Positions 1-13,500 of a stretch of DNA of 64,000 nt are shown here, in pieces. Position numbers and translations under genes: made by a program. Position 1 is the stretch's first letter, and the number at the start of each line of letters is the position of its first letter. The DNA is from Phaeotremella fagi (Eukaryota > Basidiomycota > Tremellomycetes > Tremellales > Phaeotremellaceae). The notes beneath the pieces are model-generated. The model saw only the letters and a program-made list of their open reading frames with translations, searched no databases and had not been told where the DNA came from. Where the stretch lies: NCBI GenBank assembly GCA_001599715.1, contig BCHU01000011.1, forward strand, positions 806,001 to 870,000. The letters are read 5' to 3'.

Positions 1-306
1 TGGAATACCTTCATGTACCTTCTCTGGTCTACTCTTGGAATGAGGAATGATGGAGAAAACGGAGAGTGGATTGGCTTTATGGTAGACATATGTAAAGTGT
101 TTTAGAAAGATTCGGATATTCGTCTGACCAACATTCCTTGGCTTTGATTTTGGCCCAATTATGTTTCTCTTCTTCATATATACACCCTTGATTTTACTGA
201 GATCAGCGCTGATCCATAGGTCGGATAGATCATCGAAGAATCTCCATCCGTCCTCATAGGACGTATTGGAAGAGCTGCTGAACTTTTCTTTGAGTTTACG
301 GAACAT
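1..306 (-). CDS. Hypothetical protein, N-terminal part (runs off window)
   Basis: An open frame of 102 codons begins with an ATG at 306-304 and stays open to the first base of the window, so only the N-terminus is present. The visible peptide starts MFRKLKEKFSSSS and has a basic, serine-rich start followed by a mixed hydrophilic region containing a short basic run (MKKRN). I recognise no domain. No intron signal is needed inside the visible part. The gene is divergent from the small gene starting at 655. The open frame supports a real gene; the function is unknown. Confidence 0.5.
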   Translation of the reverse strand, partial: MFRKLKEKFSSSSNTSYEDGWRFFDDLSDLWISADLSKIKGVYMKKRNIIGPKSKPRNVGQTNIRIFLKHFTYVYHKANPLSVFSIIPHSKSRPEKVHEGIP

Positions 307-654
307 TTTTGTTTTTGGGATCATTCGAATTGAAAGGTAGGAAGTTACTTATCACTTGTTGAAAAGTATATATTACGTATATTTATCTGTAGAACGAGAA
401 GGCAACTACGTTCTGGAAATCATTTCGTTTTCACCGATGAGTAATCAGAAAGAACGTCCGTTGTAACTCCTTTCTGAATACTGAGACTCAATGATTTCTT
501 CTCTTTTGTCCACTCAATCCATTGTGCAAAATTTCACGACACTCACTGTATATGTAATCCTCTCCCCAACTCCCCTTCTCAATTTTCTTTTTTCAATCAC
601 ATTTGCCACTTCTCAATCCAATCCCAACAAAAATCCATATCCAAGTAATTCAAG
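307..654. promoter_or_regulatory. Divergent intergenic region
   Basis: 348 bases separate two divergent start codons (306 on minus, 655 on plus). The plus-side leader just before 655 is pyrimidine-rich (CT-rich around 540-620), common in fungal promoters. I see no defined operator or other gene. Confidence 0.4.
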
Positions 655-1276
655 ATGAGTGGAGAGAATACTAATGCTACTATTGAAACTCGTACTATCG
701 ACGATTTTCACTCAGTAAGTGTGCATTCATCTGTCCCTACTTGTTCACTAACGAAGTGAATGCTAACGATACCTAATTGAAGGAGCTTGAAACGGCTTTC
801 GAAATCTATAAGAGTAACCTTCTCCAATTCATTCACCTGGCTCCAATAAACAAAATCGACAAATATGATAGAGAAGTTATTAGATCAACCAATTTAGAAA
901 ACTACAAGAAGCGCAATATCCATGAAACCTTCCATATGGCCAGCAAGTATGTATCCGAAGCGCTAGATTCTGATGAAGCTTGGTTTGAAGAATCAAAAAA
1001 CCTCACTCGAAGCTACATGCACTTTGCCGTTATGAATTCAATCAACTCCAAGTGGGCAGAGAGTGTAGATCATGCTACGGTGAATAGCGTCTTGAACTGG
1101 TATGGGTTTAGAAGAGTTAAAGCAGCGCATGTACTTCGGGCTCAGTGAGTATTTTCATCTCCAACATTCTCTGTTCTGAATACTGTACTGACTTGATGCT
1201 ATCTTTTTCATCTAGGCGTTATGCAAAGGAAGCTGCAGAGACTTGGTTCAGTGTTGTTAATCCTGAACAATCTTGA
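655..1276 (+). CDS. Hypothetical protein, 160 aa, three exons
   Basis: The model joins exons 655-714, 783-1144 and 1216-1276. The introns begin GTAAGT and GTGAGT and end in AG, with a GCTAAC branch-like site in the first. The joined frame gives 160 residues starting MSGENTNATIETRTIDDF and ending VVNPEQS. The protein is hydrophilic and helix-rich with no signal peptide or membrane span. No known domain is recognised. The next gene (1792) has a similar plan: a helical body of about 110 residues, then a short last exon containing AxxW (EAAETW here, SLADKW there). The two may be old tandem duplicates. Function is unknown. Confidence 0.65.
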
Positions 1277-1586
1277 TTCTCTGTGTGAGGTTGTAGTTCT
1301 CCGATTAAAAGTTCCGAAACTTTCCAAATGTTCTCGTAGTCGTTTGTGATATGTAGTGTATGTTGTGGGATGGTCCTGATGTATCTCTGTCTGGTGCATG
1401 TTGCTTTCTCTATGATACAGTACATGGTGATACTCCTTAACTTCTGTGCATATGAAGTACCTGCCTGGTTTGATAAGCAGGACGGCGGACTCTATGATGA
1501 CAATTTTCCTTTCATCGCAATGGAAGAGTGTAGAGAAGAAGGCAAAAGAGAGGATAAGTAGGGATGTGATTTCATGTACTCTCATT

Positions 1587-1625
1587 TTCTTCTTCTTCTT
1601 CTTCTTCTTCTTCTTCTTCTTCTTC
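1587..1625. repeat. (TTC)13 trinucleotide microsatellite
   Basis: Thirteen uninterrupted TTC units lie about 310 bases downstream of the stop codon of the gene at 655-1276. Open frames reading poly-Phe or poly-Lys through it are artefacts of the repeat. It lies between two similarly oriented genes. Confidence 0.95.
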
Positions 1626-1791
1626 ACTGTCCGTTTACCAAAATCTCCTATTCAAATCAGTCCCAAGACATAAAACTAGACACATCTCAAAACCAGTATA
1701 ATGTAAACAGATAGCGAGTGGAAAGAAGACTGGTCGAAAGTAAGCTGCATTCATCGTTTAAATCGGACTTATACTAAACCAATCAAAGGCA

Positions 1792-2271
1792 ATGTCAGAA
1801 TCAGGCAAAAGACACATGGAAGCTTACATTACCCTTCTTTCTGATACAGATTATCGACCCCGTATTCATCCAGAACTACAAAAAATCTTTCGAGACACGG
1901 CGTTGAAGACTGAAGGCGCCAGAAACTATTATATCAATTCACTCGAATCAATCCATGATTTTCTGTTACGTTTTGAAGATGAACAACTTCATGAGGAATT
2001 CATTTTTTCAAAAATGGAATATCATGTATTGAGTGTGTTTGAGTTTGAGTTCGCCACTGAGGAATATTTGGAGGGTGTCGTACGTTATTGTGGACTCGTT
2101 AGTGAGAAATATAGGTCTGGTGAACCTAGAACTAAGCTTTTGTAAGTGATTTCGTGCACTTTGGATGAATTTTACTGGAAAGAAGCTGATTGAAGCCTCA
2201 GGGAGTATGGCCGTTCTTTAGCTGATAAGTGGAGACCTAAACCTCGAGATGATTCCAGCAGTAAGTTGTAA
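1792..2271 (+). CDS. Hypothetical protein, 139 aa, possible tandem paralogue of 655-1276
   Basis: Exons 1792-2141 and 2202-2271 are joined across a 60-nt GTAAGT...CAG intron that contains CTGAT. The product starts MSESGKRHMEAYIT and ends RDDSSSKL. It is helical and soluble, with no recognised domain. The sequence just upstream resembles the first intron of the 655 gene: GTAAGCTGCATTCATC at 1739 against GTAAGTGTGCATTCATC at 715. An upstream coding exon like that of the first gene could therefore exist, and the true start may be further 5'. The last exon could also extend, because a GTAAGT lies three codons before the stop. Function is unknown. Confidence 0.55.
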
Positions 2272-2628
2272 TTTTATAATGGGTTATTATCTGTATTGAA
2301 CCTCTCGATTAGCAGCTTGAATTACGTTATGGAATTTTCTAGACTGTTTTCGATTTTATTTTTGTTATTTTCTTTACGCTGTACTTTTCCAAGGAAGGTG
2401 ATAATAGGAGGGCACGAGTGACAGCCCCCAGTATGAAAGGTTGCCTATGTATTTGTTCTGAGCAGTTGTCGTCTTCGCCTCATTCAAATGCCACTGAATA
2501 TTCTCTGGCTTCGGTTGTCTGTCACTTCTATAACCGGTAGCTCGTCCATTGAATCTGGTTTTTCTTCACACTGTCAAATCCATACCATTCTTCCATCCAT
2601 AACTTAACATAACATAAACCAAACAACC
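2272..2628. promoter_or_regulatory. Thiolase upstream region
   Basis: 357 bases between the preceding stop and the thiolase ATG. The 60 bases before the ATG are A/C-rich (repeats of AACATAAC type), typical of a fungal 5' leader. No further gene or clear binding site is visible. Confidence 0.35.
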
Positions 2629-4181
<1,553 letters not shown>

Positions 4182-4344
4182 GTGGTTCCGTGTTTGATTG
4201 TATTTTTATTAGAACGATTAATGATTTGATGTTATTTGTGTGTCATGTCCAGATGGCATTGAAGAGCAGTACATTTTGACAAATATGCAATTCTTTCTTC
4301 ACAATGGGTATTAAATGCATGATATCGTTATAACAGATGTTCCA

Positions 4345-4852
4345 TCAATTCTTCGGCATCTGAAAGGTCGAATTAATCAGCACGGCTAAAAGGCAAGGAA
4401 AAAACAAAGACAAGCTTACAGCGATTCCATATTCTTTCTGGAAATTCCCAAACTCATCTTCCTTACTTTTATAATTTTTAACCAAACTCTCCAAAACCTC
4501 TTTAATACCGTTATAATTAGTTTCAAGATTCGGAACAACGTCTTTAACGGTTCTTTGAACTAGTACACCACCTATTAATCTATAACATGGTCTGGATGGT
4601 TCTTTAGGTAATAACGGTTGGAGGGTTGATAATACTAGTCTATAAAGATATCTCAGGTCCTCTGTTTTAGATATGTTGATTGGAGACTCACGCATGTTCC
4701 TCAAGTTCTGATTCTAATTCACCGATTTTTTGAGCGAGCGTTTGGAGTTCTGTTCGATATCTTTGAAAAGCTACTGGGACGTCTTGAGGTGACAGTTTTT
4801 GTGAGGATGAGGATGTAGTCGCTGCTGTTGATGTTGTAGCTTTGGGTGGCAT
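4345..4852 (-). CDS. PFD2: Prefoldin subunit 2 (Gim4/Pfd2)
   Basis: Exons 4852-4692, 4639-4420 and 4359-4345 give 131 residues. Prefoldin is a hexameric cytosolic chaperone that passes unfolded actin and tubulin to CCT. A Ser/Thr/Ala-rich N-terminus leads into a first coiled-coil helix (SPQDVPVAFQRYRTELQTLA). The beta-hairpin signature CYRLIGGVLVQRTVKDVVP and a second helix follow. The first acceptor is TTTATAG, chosen because it yields EEHALVLSTL, matching the family EHxLVxxTL. Upstream AGs break the frame or the motif. The very short last exon (MPKN) is less certain. The gene is divergent from eIF3m with a 240-base shared promoter. Confidence 0.9.
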
Positions 4853-5092
4853 TGTGATTTTATTGTTGATGATGAGTTGAATCTGAAATTATTGTGGTAT
4901 GGTCATTATCGAAGGAGTATGTCAGTAATCGGTGATTTACGGCGTTATAGTGAAATTGTCAATGTGGCATATTGAACTTCACGTTGATCTTTGATTCTTT
5001 TTGTTCAGCTCCTGGTGTTGTTGAAATTAATCCATTCTAAAAAATAAGAAAAAGATATATATTCATTAAATATCTTATTCTATCAACTAAAA
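4853..5092. promoter_or_regulatory. Divergent promoter, prefoldin 2 / eIF3m
   Basis: 240 bases separate the two divergent ATGs. The eIF3m side is A/T-rich just before the start (AAAATAAG and ATATAT runs around 5040-5075). No specific operator is assigned. Confidence 0.45.
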
Positions 5093-6759
5093 ATGACAGA
5101 CTGTATAGCAATAGCAGCTGAGCTGCCCTTCAAACAACAGGTAAGTAACCATAGTTCCACTAAAATTATTTCAGTTGATTTAGATCTAATACTCCTTTTA
5201 AATCTTCAGGTCAACGAATTCGCCTTACATCTATCTCGTTCATTACCTTCCCCATCTGATCTCGTTGCCGCCAAAGAGTTCACTACAAGCTTCGATAACC
5301 AAACTACCATCCCCGAAGGAGAGGAATTATCACCCGAGAAAAAACAGGAAATCGTTAAAAATTTAGTCACAAAAGTTTCAGAACTTCGAGGTGGTTTAGA
5401 ATCTCCTAAAGAGGGTGGTATGTTCAAAAAATTCTATATTCAAACATGTCAATCTGGAGACTGTGATATAAGATTTAGGAAGAAACTGATTTGAGATGTA
5501 GAAGCTGAATCCGCACATTTCTTACTCCAATACCTCCTTTCATCAAATTTCGACGTTACTTCAGAAGAGTATTCCAACTTGGTCAAGAAAGTTATCGATG
5601 GTGTTAAACGTGGAGGAGAAATTGCTGTTTCTCAAAATAGAACGACGAAAGTAGAAGCTGCTTCTCGAATGTGAGTTATAAATCTTGATTATTAAATTGT
5701 TCTGATCGTGCTATCAGTCTAAATCATATCTACAACTACCTCCCTTCAACTTCAGCAATACGCTCAACTGCTCTTCTCTCCCTTCTCTCACTTCTAGCAG
5801 CTTCCTCAGATCTCGCCTCTCTACCTCTATCGCAATCAACTCTAACAACCTATCTCTCTCAATGGTCACTCTCCCCATCCGAAAAAATCTCATTCTTAAA
5901 ATCCGCGTCAAAAGTTTACGAATCTTCTGGAAACCTCTCAAAGGCTCTTGAAATCTCTAAATTAGCGTTAAGTCTATCGGTCGATGAAGAGATTGTTACG
6001 AAGGCGGTTGTTTTGAGTATCGCGGATGAGACTTCTTTCAACCTCGATTCTATTCTTGGAATCCAAGGTGTTAAGGATGGTGTTAAAGGTCAGACTGGGG
6101 AACTTGTCGGTTTGTTCACGGAGGTTGATGAGTTGGAGGCTGTTTCTAAAGGTCAAGCATGGTTAGCAAGTAACGGTACTTGGATTGAGGGTTTGGGTGA
6201 GTTTTTTCTGTTTGAGGTTTTCATTGGGAATTTTTTATGTCTAATTGCAATGCTCTTAGGTATTGCAAAATTCACTCCCGAAACTGCTCTACGGAAAATC
6301 AGATTAATCGCTCTCGCATCCCTTTGTGCTAGATCGTCAACCAAACAACTTCAATATTCTCAAGTCGCTTCAGCTCTATCAGTTTCCGAATCAGAAGTTG
6401 AATCATGGGTAATTGATGGTGAGCCTAAACCTTATCATGATCGATTTGTAGTCTAATTAACTCTAATAGCCATTTCCGCCAAACTCCTCGTCGCAAGATT
6501 ATCACAACCAACATCAACGATAAGAATCCAAAAAGTCTCTACAGTCTCTTCAAGAAAATTCGGTAGTGAAGAATGGAAATTGTTGGAACAACGTTTGAGA
6601 GATTGGAAGAAGATTGTTGATGAGGCTAGAAGTGTTGTTGATGAGGCTGAGAGTTTGGCTAGTGCACCTCCTACTCATCAACGTAGACAGGGTGGTCAAC
6701 AGCAACAGCAACAACAACAGCAACAATCACAGAGGAGGGAGGAGGAGGTTACTGCTTAG
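5093..6759 (+). CDS. Translation initiation factor eIF3 subunit M (PCI domain)
   Basis: Six exons (5093-5140, 5210-5417, 5502-5670, 5718-6196, 6260-6418, 6470-6759) give 450 residues. eIF3m is a PCI-domain subunit of the 40S-binding eIF3 complex. The start [16 protein letters not shown] fits the family. Helical repeats follow, and then the PCI winged helix ([19 protein letters not shown] ... [20 protein letters not shown]). The C-terminal helix ends in a glutamine tract encoded around 6699-6726 and a short acidic tail. A GTATGT donor at 5418 must be used, because the unspliced frame stops at 5494. The gene is transcribed away from prefoldin 2. Confidence 0.92.
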
Positions 6760-7997
6760 ATGTGTGGTATGCAATTTGATGTTTTGCCGATCTTGATAAT
6801 TCAAATTTTACGTTGTCTGTGGGAGTACACTGCCTATCCTCACAATCCATTATGAACATCGTATTGGAAAGACTCTTGTAATCTGACAATTGTAGACCAG
6901 AGAACATCAGGATAAAGTATCGTGTAGATTATGGAGATTGAACTCTCCCTTCGATATTAATAAGAAAGAAGACCTCTGATCTGAGAGATTTTTTTCCTAT
7001 CGAGAAAACGGGTTTCATTTCTTCTTCTTTTTCCTATTCTTTTTCTTAATCCCACGTGCTCGATATTTCAAACATTGTTGAACAGGTGTTAATTACGAGT
7101 CCAACTTGACCACGTTACTGATCCCCTCGACGCTGCAGATGATGCATACATTCCAAGAAATACGTAGCCTTTCAAGGACATGGTCATTACCATGTGGGTT
7201 GACCTTCGACACCATCACAAGTCAAAGAACTGTTGAAACTCTAAAGCGAGATCAAAAACTACTGGAGAACAGTTCCGAACCCTTCGTGAAAATCCAGGAA
7301 GCTATTCGTTCAGATGAGAACACTTTGCACAGACCATCCAAGTGCCGAAAAATCCTTTCCGTAACAGTCCTTCAAGTAGTCACATGTCCAATTCTAGTAC
7401 TTTTACCAGGAAGATCAAGGAGATAGCCAAAAACACCTCCAAAAAGGAAGATGTCGATGATCTAGATTTGATTCTTTGTATCTCCCCTCAGAACCTGACA
7501 AATGGCTACTTCTTTCAAGACCTGCAAGATGAGTATGGAGATCATGATCATTCACGTCAACTTGAGTTTCTACGATTATAACATACTTCAGCACATCACT
7601 GAAAGTTTGAGGGCTACAGAGGTTCACACTACTTACTTGCAGGGACGGTCTTTGAAAGCTTTCCAACGGCTTGGGCAAGAGGTGCGTAGGTTGACGAAAG
7701 CAATGGTCTAAAGTGAAATTTGTATAACGAAAGCTGTTCTGTTAATATGATCTGAAGTTTCTGACTGCTTTTCGTGGGCTTAGGCAGCTAGTAACAATAG
7801 AAGGGTGGTGAGAATGCTGCTTTATAAACGTACGAACCAAATTTGGGATCTTCTGACACTACTGCGGTGCCACCAAGCATTGCCACTCTTGTATCTGAGC
7901 GTCACTTACAGCAGTCTTCTCGCCAACAACAACTCTTGTTAGTCCATTCCTTCACTTTATCCATACATCCATTCACATCACTCGAGATAAATTCAAC
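6760..7997. other. Gene-poor interval with weak ORF fragments
   Basis: 1.24 kb between eIF3m and Vps17. Three overlapping plus-frame fragments lie at about 7106-7426, 7342-7581 and 7502-7711. Two of them lack an ATG, and no GT-AG pairing I tried joins them into a family I know. They could be a degraded or unrecognised spliced gene, or chance. The last 150 bases are the Vps17 leader. Confidence 0.35.
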
Positions 7998-10094
7998 ATG
8001 GACCCACTATCACCCTCGAACATAAATCCATCATGGTCAAATTCACCAGAGACCCCAACGAAATCACTATTACCTGATCCCCCAAATTCAGCTAGTACCA
8101 GCACAAACCCAAACTCGAATACAAATATCGCCTCACCTTTCTCACGTGAACCGAAAGTATTCGGTGCACCTTCTCCTAGTCTTGCACCTCCTCCTAACAG
8201 CGCTTTCACAGGTGCTAGTGGTACAAAAGAAAAGTTGGCACCGTTCCTTCGTGTTAGGATTGGTGGGTTGGAAAGGAATAGAAAGGATTTGTTGATTAGG
8301 TTCGATGCCAGTGTGGGTATTTTTCTTTATTCTTTCTGAATGATTCTCTTGGGTTTGTGAAGGGAGATATACTGATATCAAATGCATAGACTAATCTTCC
8401 CAACTTCCGAACTCATCTTTATCGAAACATGCAAAGATCATATGTCGAATTCCAAAGATTCGCAGAACAGATTCAATTGTGTTGTCCTCAGAGTAAGCTT
8501 CTCATTTATTCATCTCTTTTTTCTCGATGGAACTATCTAACTCAATTTTACTTCCAGCCATCATCCCAGCTCTACCTCTATCCTCTACATCAGCGTTCAC
8601 AGATGAAGAAGGTAAGAGGATTTCGAACTTCAGGAGGATGTTCTAATTCGCTTGTATAGACGATCGACTGGTCCGAATAGCCTTACAACGATGGTTCACT
8701 CGTATCTGCGAAGATCCAGTCCTGATGAAAGACGACGAGCTAAGAAGTTTCATTGAATCAGATTTCGGGGTAGGTTGATCTCAAGGCAATCCCTATCCCC
8801 TCATTACTGATTCTTCTCGCAGTATTCGCCAGTTCCACCTGCTTCAGCTCGGCGACAAATCTCGTCCACTTCTGCTGTTCCAATGGTTTTATCCGCTGTA
8901 GTTTCAAAAGTAGTTAGAAGAGGACCGTTGGATGAAGATGATGAGCTTGCTTCTGCTAAAGGTGCATTGGAAAGGTTGGAGGAACGATGGGGTGGAGCTG
9001 CTGCTGCGATAGGTTCTATGGGAAAAACTAGGCGGGGTGAGTTTATTACAATGTTCACGAGGGATTTGCTGATCAGAGACAGCTATGGCTTTGGCCAATG
9101 CTGATGTCGGCGCTAAACTCATCTCACTCGCCACTGTCGAACCTGAATCACAGCTCGCTACGGCAGAACGAAAGATTGGAAGGGTTTATGAACAGTTATC
9201 TGGAATGTCTGGAGCACAGGCTGCTAGTGAGAATGTGGTGTTGAGTGATTCTTTGGGATATCAAGCGTTGAATGCGCGTGCAGCAAAGGTAAGTCTTTCT
9301 TTACTTGCAGGTAACTAATATGATAGGACGCTTTGGTACAACGTCTACATATCTTGGAGGATACTCAAACAGCAACTAAATCAGCTATCACTAAACGAAG
9401 AAATCTTGAGCGGTTGAAGGGTAGTTCCAGTATCAATCCAGGGAAAGTTGATGATGCTTTGAGTGAGATGGAAGAGGTGGGTTTTCTCATCTGGATCATG
9501 GCTGATCAACAGGCGAATGCTCTTGAAACAACTCTCTCCGGTCGATTGAACGCCATCTCGTCCAATTTACACACAGCACTTCGAACACATTCACAGAATG
9601 CTCATGAAGATGTCGCTTTGGCTTTATTGGAACATGCAAGAATGTCAGTCATGTATGGACGACAAACATTACGTGAACTCGAAGCACTTCGACCAGATTT
9701 AGCCAAGATCGGTACAATCACCCCAGGTCCAGCTTTACCTACACCAACAGTCAATTCTATACATCAACCATCAATGACACCATCACAACCATACCAACAG
9801 CAACAACAACAACAACAACAACAGCAACGTCCATCCCAAGCTCCACCAATGGTCAACACTAGATCTCAAGGTCCATCAATGACTCAATCAATGTTCTTAC
9901 CACCACCTAATCAAAATCCTCAAAGACCAGCTTCTGCTGATCCTCAAAGACAACCTGACCCTTTAGGCGGACATATGGCTCAGAGTATGGTACTGCCATC
10001 GGGACAGGGTCAGAGAGCTCAAATTGTTGGTAGAAGTGGTCCAAGACGTTTGGATGAAAGACAAGCTGCTAAATTGTTGGCTGGGGGATTTTAG
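7998..10094 (+). CDS. VPS17: Retromer sorting nexin Vps17 (PX-BAR)
   Basis: Eight exons (7998-8312, 8390-8492, 8558-8611, 8660-8769, 8823-9036, 9083-9288, 9327-9476, 9513-10094) give 577 residues. Vps17 pairs with Vps5 in the retromer coat that retrieves cargo from endosomes to the Golgi. A Ser/Pro/Asn-rich N-terminus (about 1-85) precedes the PX-like domain (LRVRIGGLERNRKDLLIRFD ... YRNMQRSYVEFQRFAEQI). A helical BAR region follows (ATAERKIGRVYEQLSG ... ALLEHARMSVMYGRQTLREL). The last 120 residues are low-complexity, with a polyQ tract encoded at about 9798-9827, and end in a short basic segment (GRSGPRRLDERQAAKLL). Identification rests on domain order and remembered similarity. Confidence 0.85.
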
Positions 10095-10503
10095 AGTGTT
10101 GTACAGTATTGGTTATTTAGTTGGGTATATGCAATTTTTGTATTTTCATTATCGAGTTGACTATTAGTTGTCGGGAATGGAATTGTGAGTCGTTTTGATT
10201 TTGGCTCGAATAATTTTGAAAGGTTGCCATTCACAAACAAAATGTCTTCCGCATTTTCTTTGCATTGTCTCAATATAATCTACAACTCCCTCCTCTGTTT
10301 TGAAATACTAAATCAAACCACATTCACTCGTAAGTCACATAATTTCACCGAATCTCAAAATCACCGTGTATGATATATATAACCTACAATAACGTTTCCA
10401 GACAAAGATGATGATTCACAAATATGATAATAAATATTTCCTTATATCGTACATATCAGACTCCACTTCTAGTCATCCAGCATACACGTTTCGGTCGAGA
10501 CGT
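10095..10503. other. Convergent 3' intergenic region
   Basis: About 410 bases of AT-rich sequence between the 3' ends of Vps17 (plus) and the helicase gene (minus). It should contain both polyadenylation regions. Small open frames here have no support. Confidence 0.5.
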
Positions 10504-13500
10504 TCAAAAGTGAGCGTGAGGGTTACGTTGAGCTCCTGCACGAGTAGCTAATAATTCCATCTCCATGTCACGAGTGTTATCTTGACGAAGATTATGGTGT
10601 CCACCACCGATTGTTGCACCACATTGAGGGCAATTCGATTCAACCTATAACTTACAGTCAGTCAAAGATTAGACAAACTTTGAGGATATTCCTTACCATA
10701 GCTTGACCACACTGAAAGCAGGATGTATCAGCAAAAGAAGATAAAACAGATTCGATCACTCACATCACCGATAGTATAGGTGTGTCCATTAGGACATTGA
10801 TAGAATCTACCGCTGGTTTCTAGAAACAATCAGAACTTATTATATACAGTACAAATAAAGATCAAACTTACGCCAATCAGCAGTTGTGACAGCAGCAGCA
10901 ATCATTTGTTTCTCCTCAACAGTAACAGTGGTGTAGAACTCTCCGAGCAAGATACTAGTGTTGAAATCTTCCCATTGCTTTATGAGAAGGTTGACAGCGA
11001 CTCTGATAGTCCCTTCCGCCCATTTAGTGATGTCTTCATCGTCTTGCGTCTTATCAGCGACATCTTGCATAGACTGGCTGATACGTAACAAGGATTGACG
11101 AAGTTCACCGTTAGCCCAATCGAAACCAATTTGTCGAGGATCAGAGTTCGTCTTTGCATAATCATTAACCATTTGTGGAGTCGCGAACGAACCAACTCGA
11201 GATGTGATTCGACGACTAAAACCAATGTTTGAAGATGTAAACGCCAAGATTGAGAATCTTTGGATAGATTAGCAGCTAAATCCGCATCCCGACGACAACT
11301 CCTAATCAAGAAGTACGCTAGAATACTAAATCTTCGAGACATTTTGGGACGATTGACTACGTCTTGTTTCTCTTTCCATTGAACGGAAGATAGATTGGCG
11401 TCGTTTGATTTAGATTCGTAATATTTTGAAAAACATATCGCGACTTGAGACATTTTTAAGCGAAGCTTGATGCACTCGAGAAGAGCTTCAACTTTGAGTC
11501 TGACTTCACCTCGTGGGAATGGAGCTCCAACTCTTCGATGAGCTGTCAACATTGCAGCTGGAGTTGGATCGCGATCGATGGTGGAGGATGACATTTTCTC
11601 CATCTCGTCTCTGTAAACCGAAGCTATAGCAGCTTCGTATGCTGCAACATGAGGAGATCGAATAGAGTTGACCAACCGGACCAACGATTTATGATTTCTC
11701 AAGATTGGACCAAGCAAACGTTTCCAGAAATCGTTGATAGCACCAGTTATTTTGAAATGGATATGAAGCTTCTCATCAAACATTTCGGATGGTATGCATT
11801 GTATTTCTCCTTGAAGACGAAGAATTCGGTGCAAGCTGATTTCATCGGGCATGTCGAAGTTACGAGGGATGTTGGTATTTGATAGCTGATCAACAATCGA
11901 CTTCTCGGCGTGTTGGAAATCGAAGGAAGCAATAATCTGTTTGTATCTCGAGAAATCTCTAGCCAGATTCGTGATCGAGTGTTGTTCTTGAATATCGATA
12001 AGAGCTCGTTTGATAGCACGGTTGTATCGTGGTGAATCGATAGGACCACGACAGTGAGGACAAGTAGCTCTCTTCTTGAATCCAGCTTCAGGAGTTTTCA
12101 AACCGATCCAACGTCCCTCTTCGTTGAGATTGTAGTAATCACCTAAACCAACATGGCCATCGAGTGTTTCGACCGTAAAGATATGACGACATTTCAAGGT
12201 GATTAATCGAGGAACGGGATCTTCTTGCAGAACCTCTGTGAGAGATGATCCCATGATAAGATCAACTGTTTGATCGAGTTGACTACTGGTTGCGCAGATA
12301 GTACAGATTTGAGAGTCGCAAATCTCGCCACAGACTACGATGTTCAGTATAACGAAGCTATGATCAATGCGAAAAACACACCTGAAGAACATTGGTGTCC
12401 ACATTTGAGAACCTTGGAACAAGCTTCATCACATGGGAGTCGATCGCAGGGCTAAGATCAGTGAATTTACTTTATTGAACTTACCATAGCACAAGGCATT
12501 GAACATTGATGATGATCACAAGACCATGTACATCGCTCTTGACCTGACAATTTATCAATACATGTTTCAGACAATAGTTGAGTGAACTCACAAGGATTGC
12601 AAGGAGTACGACAAGTCTTGCTACATTTCTTGTGTGAACAAGTCAAAAGACACGGAGCTCCACAAGGTGGATGTTCGTGATCGGCGCTACATTTTCCTGA
12701 ACAAGAATGACCGCAGATTGGAAGAATCTTGTCGCATTTGTGAGATTGATGAATGTCGCGATTGATCTTGACCAATTTTGGTGACATGACTGGAGCCAGC
12801 TCGCCTTTGGAAGTGAACATTGTAGTAGGAGCTGTTGCTTTTACCACTGGTTTGCTGTTCAAGCCTTGACAATCGGCACAGTTGGATGAACAAGGTCGAC
12901 CACAGCAATCCCGAGGTTGACCACAGATAGCAGTGCATCGAGAAAGATCGACTTGAGTAGACTGAGTGAATTTGAAATCAGTTTCTAGGTAATGATGCTG
13001 TAGATTCGAGATGTCTGCTTACACATTCAACAGTGGTGCTGTGTTCGCCTATCGAAGGATCAGAAGAATCTGATGAGATTAGGAATAAGATACATACATG
13101 TAGCGAAGTTTTTGATGACTAGAACCTGACAAGCAACTGCTTCTAGATTTTGCGATTCGTGGCTAATGAGTCAGATTCTATTGCACAAATTCACTTACCA
13201 TGGTAAATCAACACTATGTCCACAAGGAAGTTTCAAGTTCTTGCAAAGAACTTGACATGGTTGACAAGGCTCTCCACATTTTCCTTGACAGGGATGACGA
13301 CATCCACAGAGAAGCTTGGGACAAGGTCGATAGCATTTAACCATGACGTGATCAAGATCATCAGGATGACACTGAGTTTCAGTCACGAGTTTCATGCATT
13401 GTATCTCACCTTCATCGCACAAGTGTGTCCACAAGGCATTGGAAGATTGCTGCTAGTCAGCTAAGCTTCTCGAGAGCCACCTACCATGGAAGAAGGCATC

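Noticed and set aside
1208..1627. Minus-strand frame beginning with poly-Lys
   Set aside because: Produced by reading the (TTC)13 microsatellite in reverse; overlaps the last exon of a supported gene.
7106..7711. Protein-coding gene from three overlapping frames
   Set aside because: No convincing ATG, splice joins or family resemblance; left as an uncertain interval.
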